Source: Acidobacteriota bacterium (GTDB taxonomy: Bacteria; Acidobacteriota; Polarisedimenticolia; J045). Taken from it: a stretch of 9,413 bases of DNA. This document shows, in pieces, positions 1 through 4,949 of this stretch; the first letter of the stretch is position 1, and the number at the start of each line of letters is the position of its first letter. The notes under the pieces are model-generated. The model had not been told where the DNA came from and ran no database searches. It saw only the letters and a program-made list of their open reading frames with translations. A program made the translations under genes and the position numbers. The stretch covers positions 1 to 9,413 of the forward strand of contig JAMOQA010000218.1 in assembly GCA_027064265.1 (NCBI GenBank). The letters run 5' to 3'.

Positions 1-2
1 GG

Positions 3-608
3 TACCCGGGGCTCCGGGTGGTCCTCCCGGGCCGGCACCAGGCGCGGAACGCGGCCCTGGCCGTGCGGGCGGCGGAGCTGCTCGGGGAACGGGGTGTGCC
101 AATCGACGACCCGGACGCGATCCGGCGGGGCCTCGCCGCCGTGCGCTGGCCGGGCCGCCTCCAGCGCGTGGCCGGCGATCCCCCGGTGCTGCTCGACGCC
201 GCCCACAACGTCGCCGGCGTGCGGGCCCTCGCGGCGGCCCTCGCGGCGGAGGACCGCCGGGCCACCGAGGGGGCGCGGCCCCGGGTGCTCCTCTTCGCGG
301 CCACCGGCGGACGGGACGGCGGCCGGATGATCGCCCTCCTGGCCCCGGCGGTCCGGGAGGTGGTGGTCACCCATCCCGGCGTCCCGCAGGGGAACGCCCC
401 GGAAGAGGTCGCCGCCGAGGCGGAGCGCCGGCTCCGGGCGTCCGGGAGCGACGTCCCCCTCGCGGTGGAACCGGATCCCGCCCGCGCCCTCGAGCGCGCC
501 CGGACGCGGGCCCGGGTCCTCGGGGGCGAGGTCCTGGTCGCCGGGTCCCTCTACCTGGTGGGGACGGTGCTCGGGGTCCTGGGCGGGCTCAGCGCACCCC
601 GGCGCTGA
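3..608 (+). CDS. folC: Folylpolyglutamate synthase / dihydrofolate synthase, C-terminal part (5' end outside window)
   Basis: The window enters this gene in frame at base 3, and about 201 C-terminal residues are visible. FolC joins glutamate to dihydropteroate and to folates using ATP, in the cytoplasm, and belongs to the Mur ligase superfamily. Visible family signatures are LPGRHQARNAALAV (family pattern L-x-G-x-H-Q-x-x-N-A) near the start of the fragment, WPGRLQ, the C-terminal-domain motif LLDAAHNVAGV (usual form DGAHN), and VAGSLYLVG near the end (usual form GSLYLVG). The full protein is normally about 420-450 residues, so roughly half is present. The stop lies inside the 3' end of the convergent hemerythrin gene (20-bp tail-to-tail overlap), and no terminator separates them. 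DAAHN in place of DGAHN is a mild variation. The assignment is secure. Whether the enzyme is mono- or bifunctional cannot be told. Confidence 0.93.
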   Translation, partial: YPGLRVVLPGRHQARNAALAVRAAELLGERGVPIDDPDAIRRGLAAVRWPGRLQRVAGDPPVLLDAAHNVAGVRALAAALAAEDRRATEGARPRVLLFAATGGRDGGRMIALLAPAVREVVVTHPGVPQGNAPEEVAAEAERRLRASGSDVPLAVEPDPARALERARTRARVLGGEVLVAGSLYLVGTVLGVLGGLSAPRR

Positions 609-996
609 AGAAGAAGTCCGCGTACTTCATGTCGACCCGCAGGATGTGGTGGCGGACCCACTGCCCGAGGAAGTTCAGCACCTGGGCGGAGAGCGCCGCC
701 TTCCCCGCGTGGAAGTCCCGCTGGAACTGCTGGACCTTCTTCACGAAGGCGCGATGCTCGCGAACGTGTTCTGCCGCATCGGGATACCCGTGCTCGGCGA
801 AGAGCCGCTCCTCCGTGGCGAAGTGCTCGGCAGCGTAGGCGACCAGCTCGTCGAGGATCTTGCCGAGCTGGTGGTGCGCCTTCCCCGCGAGGGCCGCGTC
901 GTGGAGCCGGTTGAGCAGGTCGACGAGGTGCCGGTGCTGGGCGTCGATCTGCGCCACGTTGACGCTGAAGCGGGGACTCCACCGGACGAGTGGCAT
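589..996 (-). CDS. Bacteriohemerythrin (single-domain, non-heme di-iron O2-binding protein)
   Basis: This 135-residue protein matches the usual length of single-domain bacteriohemerythrins. All expected iron ligands are present: H21 (IDAQH), H58 and E62 (HFATE), H77 and H81 (HVREH), and H117 and D122 (HILRVD). The N-terminal MPLVRWSPRFSVNV and the C-terminal MKYADFFF also fit the family. Such proteins bind O2 reversibly in the cytoplasm and are linked to oxygen storage, delivery or sensing; the partner here is unknown. The start at 996 is chosen because GAGGAAAGG lies just upstream on the minus strand and because the iron-binding fold begins there. The open frame continues upstream to about 2130, but that part is the reverse shadow of trmB. 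The gene is convergent with folC (20-bp overlap) and divergent from trmB. The 150-bp gap to trmB must hold both promoters; it contains a 6-bp hairpin at 1030-1050, but I see no convincing promoter boxes. Confidence 0.93.
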   Translation of the reverse strand: MPLVRWSPRFSVNVAQIDAQHRHLVDLLNRLHDAALAGKAHHQLGKILDELVAYAAEHFATEERLFAEHGYPDAAEHVREHRAFVKKVQQFQRDFHAGKAALSAQVLNFLGQWVRHHILRVDMKYADFFFSAGVR

Positions 997-1146
997 GACG
1001 GTCCTTTCCTCGCCCCCCCCTGGCCGACTCTTCGGAACCGGCCGCCGAAGCTTGAGGAAGCCCGCCGTGGCGGACCGGCGGGACCCCGGCGAGAATGGCG
1101 GCCGCCGGATCCCCGGGGGCCGTCGCCCCCGCCCGGAGGAGAGCCG

Positions 1147-1800
1147 ATGACCCTGCCGGACCTGCCCGTCAGCGATGAACGTACCCACGAGCTCGTCCGC
1201 CTGGAGCTTCCCGAGGAGCCCGTGCGCCTCGACCTCCGTGAGCTCTTCGGGAACGAGAACCCGGTCGAGCTGGAGATCGGGGTCGGCAAGGGGCGGTTCG
1301 TCCTGCTCGCCGCCTGGTCCCGGAGGGACGTGAACTTCCTCGGGGTCGAGTACGCCCGGAAGTACCTCGAGCGCGCGATCGACCGGGTCGGGAAGCGCGG
1401 CCTCGCCAACGTGCGCCTCGCCCACGCCGAGGCGTTCTCCTTCCTGCGGGACCGGCTGCCGGACCGGTCCCTCGCGGCGATCCACGTCTATTTCCCCGAC
1501 CCCTGGCCGAAGAAGCGGCACCACAAGCGGCGGCTCTTCCGCCCGGAGGTCGTCGCCGAGTTCGCCCGGGTGCTGCGGCCCGGGGGCCTCCTGCGGGCGG
1601 TCACCGACCACCCGGACTACGCGCCCGTCATCCGCGAAGTGATGGGGGCGAGCCCCGACTTCGAGGACGCGGGGCGCGACCCATCGCTCTGGGAGCTGCC
1701 CGGCATGGGGGACTACACGACCCTCGGCGTCACCAACTTCGAGATCAAGTACCGCCGCGAGGGCCGCCCGATCCAGCGCTTCGCCTGGCGCCGCCGCTGA
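1147..1800 (+). CDS. trmB: tRNA (guanine-N7-)-methyltransferase
   Basis: The gene encodes 217 residues, the normal TrmB length. TrmB is a class I SAM-dependent methyltransferase that forms m7G46 in the variable loop of tRNAs. The SAM-binding motif is LEIGVGKGRF (about residues 42-51) and an acidic residue follows in FLGVEYARK (64-72). The diagnostic TrmB block HVYFPDPWPKKRHHKRR spans about 113-129, then LRPGGLLRAVTDH (143-155), and the family C-terminus TNFEIKYRREG (196-206). The ATG at 1147 is preceded by GGAGGAGAG at a good distance, which fixes the start. The upstream reading frame stays open but lacks a better ribosome site. The gene is divergent from the hemerythrin gene and followed by a long repeat-rich gap, so it is probably transcribed alone. 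The identification is secure. Confidence 0.96.
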   Translation: MTLPDLPVSDERTHELVRLELPEEPVRLDLRELFGNENPVELEIGVGKGRFVLLAAWSRRDVNFLGVEYARKYLERAIDRVGKRGLANVRLAHAEAFSFLRDRLPDRSLAAIHVYFPDPWPKKRHHKRRLFRPEVVAEFARVLRPGGLLRAVTDHPDYAPVIREVMGASPDFEDAGRDPSLWELPGMGDYTTLGVTNFEIKYRREGRPIQRFAWRRR

Positions 1801-1835
1801 CACATCGACGCGCCCATGTCCTTCTTGCTCCAGCC

Positions 1836-1859
1836 GCAGGGGTCCAGCGTGCTGGACCC
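1836..1859 (+). repeat. REP-like palindrome, copy 1 (GCAGGGG head)
   Basis: This 24-nt element has the head GCAGGGG followed by the perfect inverted repeat GGGTCCAGCGTGCTGGACCC (1840-1859). It shares the head pattern GYAGGGG and the core AGCGTGCT with the other copies. It abuts copy 2 in opposite orientation with no bases between. It begins 36 bp behind the trmB stop and may cap the trmB transcript 3' end, although no T tract follows. Confidence 0.7.
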
Positions 1860-1883
1860 GGGCGGAGCACGCTCCGCCCCTAC
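1860..1883 (-). repeat. REP-like palindrome, copy 2 (GTAGGGG head)
   Basis: Read on the minus strand, this 24-nt element begins GTAGGGG and forms an 8-bp stem GGGCGGAG / CTCCGCCC around CACG (plus-strand view). The GTAG tetranucleotide next to a palindrome is the hallmark of classical REP elements recognised by RAYT (TnpA-REP) transposases. With copy 1 it makes a 48-bp inverted pair, as in REPIN elements. Confidence 0.72.
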
Positions 1884-1911
1884 AGGATGCCTCGGAACGC
1901 GCAACCCGTGG

Positions 1912-1931
1912 GGGCGCCCGGAAGGGCGCCC
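1912..1931. repeat. 8-bp hairpin with GGAA tetraloop
   Basis: GGGCGCCC, then GGAA, then GGGCGCCC again (itself self-complementary), forms a perfect 8-bp stem closed by a GNRA-type tetraloop if transcribed from the plus strand. It lies 112 bp behind trmB. No T tract follows, so a terminator role is unproven. It may be a further diverged member of the local palindrome set. Confidence 0.5.
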
Positions 1932-2010
1932 GCGTCGGGCGACGCTCCCCGTGACCGGCACCGCCCGGGACGCGCACCTGGTACCGGACCGCGTGGAACG
2001 ACTCGAGGAA

Positions 2011-2179
2011 GCGGGATAAGCGCCCTTTCTGCAAAGGGGGTGTTCGATAACGGGCGATTCTGCAAGGTGCGAGCGCGATAACCTGCTTTCCTGCAATCGC
2101 GACCCGGTCCGCACCCTTCGAGACTTGCAAATCCCGGGTTTATCGAACACCCCCCTTGCAGAATCACGCGTTATCCCGC
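2011..2179. repeat. Large inverted repeat built from alternating GATAA and TGCAA boxes
   Basis: The arms 2011-2050 and 2140-2179 are about 40 bp each. They match at GCGGGATAA, TCTGCAA and GGGGGTGTTCGATAA, with an 8-bp variable stretch and one mismatch between these blocks. Imperfect pairing continues inward to about 2066 and 2124. Inside the arms there is a second periodicity. On the left, GATAA starts at 2015, 2046 and 2077 while TGCAA starts at 2031, 2061 and 2092. On the right the complements TTGCA (2125, 2156) and TTATC (2140, 2171) mirror this. Boxes alternate every 15-16 bp, with a unit of about 31 bp. No clear target-site duplication flanks the element, and it encodes no protein. It could be a MITE-like element, a structured RNA or a binding-site array. 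Confidence 0.68.
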
Positions 2180-2206
2180 CTCGGCCCCCCGGGAGCCAGC
2201 GACGGA

Positions 2207-2226
2207 TTGCGAAATCGCGCGCTATC
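2207..2226 (-). repeat. Stray degenerate unit of the GATAA/TGCAA repeat
   Basis: TTGCG at 2207 followed 15 bp later by CTATC at 2222 (then CCGC) repeats the right-arm spacing of the inverted repeat at 2011-2179, 36 bp beyond its last TTATC. Each box carries one change from the consensus. Confidence 0.4.
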
Positions 2227-2253
2227 CCGCCCGTCACGCCCCGCCACCACCCG

Positions 2254-2270
2254 GCGGCCCCAGGGGCCGC
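2254..2270. repeat. GC palindrome
   Basis: GCGGCCCC and GGGGCCGC are perfect complements around a single A. As RNA it would form a shorter stem with an open loop. It sits 3 bp before REP-like copy 3. Its role is unknown. Confidence 0.45.
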
Positions 2271-2273
2271 GAC

Positions 2274-2297
2274 GGGCGGAGCACGCTCCGCCCCTAC
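2274..2297 (-). repeat. REP-like palindrome, copy 3 (GTAGGGG head)
   Basis: This element is identical over its 24 nt to copy 2 (1860-1883), including the GTAGGGG head on the minus strand and the 8-bp stem. A perfect copy about 400 bp away indicates recent or conserved duplication rather than chance GC palindromy. Confidence 0.72.
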
Positions 2298-2344
2298 GCT
2301 TGTCCGGGACACGTTCGTTCCGCCTTGCCGCGAAACGTGAACGC

Positions 2345-2368
2345 GCAGGGGTTCAGCGTGCTGGACCC
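2345..2368 (+). repeat. REP-like palindrome, copy 4 (GCAGGGG head)
   Basis: This element differs from copy 1 (1836-1859) by one base in 24: GGGTTCAGC instead of GGGTCCAGC in the left arm, which gives a G-T (G-U) pair. It points away from copy 3, 47 bp to its left. It lies just downstream of the stop of the minus-strand beta-propeller gene. Confidence 0.7.
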
Positions 2369-2370
2369 GT

Positions 2371-2387
2371 GCCGCGCGAAGCGCGGC
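2371..2387 (-). terminator. Possible hairpin terminator behind the beta-propeller gene
   Basis: GCCGCGC and GCGCGGC form a 7-bp stem with a 3-nt loop, 6 bp past the stop at 2394 in the direction of transcription. It is followed by the REP-like hairpin of copy 4. There is no T-rich run, so intrinsic termination in the classical sense is uncertain. It may instead protect the 3' end of the mRNA. Confidence 0.35.
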
Positions 2388-2393
2388 CCGGAA

Positions 2394-3314
2394 TCAGGGG
2401 GCGAGGACGCGGGCGCGGATCCGGGCCCGGGCCCGCGCCCGGGCGATCGGCTCGGTTTCGACCTCGGAGTCCCACGAGTACGCCTCGTGGCGAACCTCTC
2501 CCCATGCCCCCGCCGCGGCGTCCCACTCGGACCAGGCGAGCTGCCCCGCCGCATCGACCCAGTCGACCCAGAGGTGGCCTCCCCGCGCGTGGACCTGGAC
2601 GTCGATGTCGCCGTCCCCGGCGGGCCCGGCGTACGACGTGCTGGCGACCAGCTCCTCGGCCCAGCCCGCGGACCGGGTCGCCACCCGCACCTCGCGCACG
2701 CCCGCCTCCTCCCGCTGGAAGGCGACCTTGACCTCGCCCCCGTGGAGCGCCACGCCGGGGCGCGACCCCGCCCGCGGGAGCGGTGTCACCTCCTCGGCCG
2801 ACGCGCCCTCGGCGCCCAGGTCCCGGTACCAGACCGTCCGGTGGCCATTCTCCGTCCGCCACCACGCCAGCCGCACCGTGCCGTCGGCCGCCACGGTGAT
2901 CGCCGGGTCGACGTCGTCCAGGTCGTTCTCGGTGACCTGCTCCCAGGCGCTCCACTCGCTGCCGGTCCATCGGGAGAGGACGATCTCGTGGTCGTGGCCG
3001 TCCCACCACGCCCAGGCGACCACCGGGTTCCCGGTGGCCGGGTCGATCGCCCAGGCCGCCGGCCCGTCTCCGTTGTCGTCGCCGGCCGGGTTGAGGACGA
3101 GCGAGGGATCGACGTGCTGGCGCATCACCGCCCACGTCGGCCACGGGTAGGGATCGTCACCGTTCCCGGGCCCGCCGGCGAGGAAGCTGGGGGCCGCCAC
3201 CCGCTCGCCGACCGAGATCTCGGCCCGGGAGCAAGGCGCGAGGGTCGCCACGAGGAGCGCCGCCAGGAGGAAGCGGCCGAGGACCGCGAACGTCCCGCGA
3301 TGCCGGCGGTTCAT
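2394..3314 (-). CDS. Predicted secreted beta-propeller-like (BNR/sialidase-type repeat) protein
   Basis: This 306-residue protein was not recognised as any named protein. It starts with a signal peptide: a basic MNRRHRG, then a hydrophobic stretch at about residues 10-27, with a type I cleavage site after SRA (about residue 31). LAPC is a poor lipobox because proline precedes the cysteine. The mature part repeats a beta-strand pattern about every 45-50 residues: GNPVVAWAWW then IVLSRWTGSEW (about 95-121), DPAITVAADGTVRLAWW (136-152), RPGVALHGGEVKVAF (185-199), and DIDVQVHARGGHLWVDW then LAWSEWD (236-265). Such alternating strands, aspartates and tryptophans are typical of beta-propellers and BNR-type repeats; no catalytic set was identified. 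The C-terminus ends in an Arg-Ala run (about 291-302) encoded by palindromic DNA. Its ATG overlaps the stop of the upstream regulator gene (ATGA), so translation is probably coupled. Confidence 0.78.
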   Translation of the reverse strand: MNRRHRGTFAVLGRFLLAALLVATLAPCSRAEISVGERVAAPSFLAGGPGNGDDPYPWPTWAVMRQHVDPSLVLNPAGDDNGDGPAAWAIDPATGNPVVAWAWWDGHDHEIVLSRWTGSEWSAWEQVTENDLDDVDPAITVAADGTVRLAWWRTENGHRTVWYRDLGAEGASAEEVTPLPRAGSRPGVALHGGEVKVAFQREEAGVREVRVATRSAGWAEELVASTSYAGPAGDGDIDVQVHARGGHLWVDWVDAAGQLAWSEWDAAAGAWGEVRHEAYSWDSEVETEPIARARARARIRARVLAP

Positions 3315-4534
3315 GGCGTCACCTCCTCTCCCTCCGGGTCACCCGGCGAAGATCCTCCCGCCTCGGCCCGGAACGCCGCGGCCTCGGGCAGGCGCGGGTG
3401 CACCCCCGGCAGCGCCCGGCGCAACCGGCGCTCGAGAACGGCGGCCACCGCGACACCCGTGTCGCGGGCGGCCTGCCAGGCCCGGAAGACCACCGCGAAC
3501 TCCAGCTCGGGCAGGTCGATGCGCCGCGCCAGCACCGCCGCGTCGTCGAGCAGTCCCAGTCCCTCCTCCACCCTGCCCGCGTACACGAGCACGCGACCCA
3601 GCTGGAAAAGGGCACGGGCCTCCGTCTCGCGGTACCCGCCAGCCCGCGCGGCAGCGAGGCAGTCTCTCAACTCTCGCTCGCCCGCATCCGGATCGCCGCT
3701 CGCGCCGCGGCAGAGCCCCAGGGTCACCCGTGCCCGCAGGGATTGCTCGAGCCGGCCGAGCGCGGCCCAGCTCTCCGCCGCCTCCTCGAGGACCGGCACC
3801 GCCTCCCCGTACCGCTCGTGCACGTAGAGCGTGCCCCCCACGACGTGGAGAGCCTGGCTCTTCAGTACGGGGTCCTCGAGCCCGGGGATCTCCCCCCGGA
3901 TCACCGCGAGCAGCAGGCCGTGTTCTTCCGGATCCCCCTCGCGCTCGGCGAGGACGAGGCGCTGCAGGCGCGCCTGGAAGCGGACCGGCCCCGGGACGCC
4001 CTCGAGGGACGCGAGGCGCCGGAGCACCGCCCGCGCGAGTCCGAGGTGCCACAGCGCCAGGTGGGCCCGGGCGAGCCGCAGCAAAAGCGCCCCTTCTTCC
4101 TCCGGTCCCGCGGTCGCGTCGCCCCCGAGCCGGAGCAGGTCGTCCGCGGCCTCGAGGAGCGCGAGGGCCCGGGGCAGGTTACCGGCGTGGGCGGCGCCGT
4201 CCGCCTCGTCGACCAGGTGGCGCACGCGGCGACCGGTCACGTCGACGAGGGCGCCGGCCCGCGTGCGCGCCACCGCCACCCGTTCTTCCAGCTCGGCGAG
4301 GCTCGTCCCGAGGACCCCCGCCAGCACCGCGAGGGTGTCGCCCGGCGGCGCCAGCTCGCCTTTCTCCCAGCGCGACACCGTCGACTGGGCGGTCTGCACG
4401 CCCCGGCGCTCGAGGCGCCGGCGCAGGTCCTCCTGCGACAGGCCGAGGAACAGGCGCTGTTCCCTCAGCCAAGAACCGATCGCCTCGCGGACGAAGCGGG
4501 AATCCCCCCCGGACGGGACCGATGGATCGGTCAT
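3311..4534 (-). CDS. XRE-family HTH regulator with TPR-like helical C-terminal region
   Basis: The gene encodes 407 residues. Residues about 17-85 form a Cro/C1-type helix-turn-helix: IGSWLREQRLFLGLSQEDLRRRL, then the recognition region QSTVSRWEKGE and LAVLAGVLGTSLAEL. The rest is alpha-helical and Ala/Leu/Arg-rich, with degenerate TPR-like pairs such as LARAHLALWHLGLARAVL, ALHVVGGTLYVHERYGEAVPVLEEAAESW and ALFQLGRVLVYAGRVEEGLGLLDDAA. HTH plus TPR is the architecture of RRNPP-type peptide-responsive regulators, but also of many unrelated regulators, so a ligand is not claimed. The ATG at 4534 is preceded by AAGGAGG, which fixes the start; an upstream in-frame ATG at 4591 lacks a ribosome site and would overlap the predicted promoter. 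The gene is first in an operon with the secreted beta-propeller gene (4-bp overlap) and divergent from the exported-protein operon starting at 4950. No membrane segment is seen. Confidence 0.88.
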   Translation of the reverse strand: MTDPSVPSGGDSRFVREAIGSWLREQRLFLGLSQEDLRRRLERRGVQTAQSTVSRWEKGELAPPGDTLAVLAGVLGTSLAELEERVAVARTRAGALVDVTGRRVRHLVDEADGAAHAGNLPRALALLEAADDLLRLGGDATAGPEEEGALLLRLARAHLALWHLGLARAVLRRLASLEGVPGPVRFQARLQRLVLAEREGDPEEHGLLLAVIRGEIPGLEDPVLKSQALHVVGGTLYVHERYGEAVPVLEEAAESWAALGRLEQSLRARVTLGLCRGASGDPDAGERELRDCLAAARAGGYRETEARALFQLGRVLVYAGRVEEGLGLLDDAAVLARRIDLPELEFAVVFRAWQAARDTGVAVAAVLERRLRRALPGVHPRLPEAAAFRAEAGGSSPGDPEGEEVTP

Positions 4535-4561
4535 GCGGCGATCCCTCCTTTTGCCGGGGGC

Positions 4562-4591
4562 AACATACCTCCATCGCCGCGGGTTGCGCAA
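4562..4591 (-). promoter_or_regulatory. Candidate sigma70-type promoter for the regulator operon
   Basis: On the minus strand a -35 box TTGCGC (4586-4591, 4 of 6 to consensus) is separated by 18 bp from a -10 box TATGTT (4562-4567, 4 of 6). The AAGGAGG ribosome site and the ATG at 4534 follow at a suitable distance, giving a 5' UTR of roughly 20-25 nt. The -35 box lies within the palindrome TTGCGCAA (4584-4591), a possible operator half. Confidence 0.4.
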
Positions 4592-4683
4592 GGGGGGGCA
4601 GGCCGCCGCAACCCACTGCTACAACGGCACTTGAGGGGATCCACGATCCGGCACCGCGACCCGGTCGCAGGGCCATGCGCCAC

Positions 4684-4826
4684 CGCATGGGTTCCCGCCC
4701 CTCTTCCGCATGACTCCCGGCCCGCCCTCCGCATGCCCGGAACCCGCGTCCCGCATGGCTTCTCGCGCCCGCGGCGCATGGAAACCTTGTTCTGTCCCCG
4801 CACAGCTAACACGCCGCTGTCGTATG
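4684..4826 (+). repeat. Array of CGCATG boxes with 22-24-bp period
   Basis: Exact CGCATG occurs at 4684, 4707, 4730, 4752 and 4775 (intervals 23, 23, 22, 23). Degenerate boxes follow in phase: CGCACA at 4799 and CGTATG at 4821. Four of the exact boxes read CCGCATG, and the linkers are C-rich (often CCCG or CGCCC) but diverged. The first box also forms an inverted repeat, CCATGCG then CCAC then CGCATGG (4673-4690). Regular spacing close to two helical turns, inside a divergent promoter region next to an HTH regulator, suggests iterated protein-binding sites. Confidence 0.65.
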
Positions 4827-4949
4827 TTCTTTGCGAACGGCCGGAGCCCCCACGACGGCGCCACCCGCGGCCCCACGCCCCGTGACAGCGGCTCCCGGCC
4901 ACCCGGATCGAGGGAAGGAACCAGGGGTCCGACCGAGGGAGGAGACACG

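Larger units (their letters stand above)
1801..2393. other. Non-coding, palindrome-dense gap between trmB and the secreted beta-propeller gene
   Basis: This 593-bp stretch has no credible gene. Open frames crossing it are short or are extensions of shadows, with proline/arginine-rich translations and no ribosome sites. It separates two convergent genes (trmB on +, beta-propeller on -), so no promoter is required for them. It holds, in order, an abutting inverted pair of REP-like elements (1836-1883), an 8-bp hairpin with a GGAA loop (1912-1931), a large inverted repeat built from GATAA/TGCAA boxes (2011-2179) with a stray unit at 2207-2226, a GC palindrome (2254-2270), two more REP-like elements (2274-2297, 2345-2368), and a 7-bp hairpin just behind the beta-propeller stop (2371-2387). 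Confidence 0.8.
4535..4949. other. Divergent intergenic region with repeat array
   Basis: The 415 bp between the starts of the XRE regulator (-) and the first exported-protein gene (+) contain the candidate leftward promoter, the CGCATG array, and GAGGGAGGAG (4936-4945) as ribosome site for the ATG at 4950. The rightward frame remains open upstream to 4710, but the repeat period of 22-24 bp there is not a multiple of three and no ribosome site is present, so this part is read as non-coding. No confident rightward -35/-10 pair was found. Confidence 0.7.

Noticed and set aside
997..2130. Long open frame on the minus strand that extends the hemerythrin gene upstream to about 513 residues.
   Set aside because: It lies opposite trmB, which has a full set of family motifs. 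The extension has no recognisable protein content, and a good ribosome site precedes the ATG at 996.
2011..2179. Possible CRISPR or tRNA-like structure in the GATAA/TGCAA repeat.
   Set aside because: Units are inverted about a centre and the conserved boxes are 5-8 bp. No cloverleaf with a T-loop sequence could be drawn.
3311..4534. Toxin-antitoxin reading of the regulator and its overlapping partner.
   Set aside because: The partner has a signal peptide and a 306-residue repeat architecture. The regulator is far larger than typical antitoxins, and no toxin fold is recognisable.
4684..4826. Possible CRISPR array.
   Set aside because: The conserved part is only 6-7 bp per 23-bp unit, with no full-length repeats or spacers of 30-40 bp and no cas genes nearby.
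2325..4885. Several 450-500-residue plus-strand open frames over the propeller and regulator genes.
   Set aside because: They are shadows of the minus-strand genes, which have ribosome sites, a signal peptide, an HTH domain and a coupled ATGA overlap. The plus frames have only Arg/Pro-rich composition.
4710..4949. N-terminal extension of the cysteine-rich protein to an upstream in-frame ATG at 4710.
   Set aside because: That stretch overlaps the 23-bp-period box array, lacks a ribosome site and would put 80 residues before the signal sequence. The ATG at 4950 has GAGGGAGGAG.
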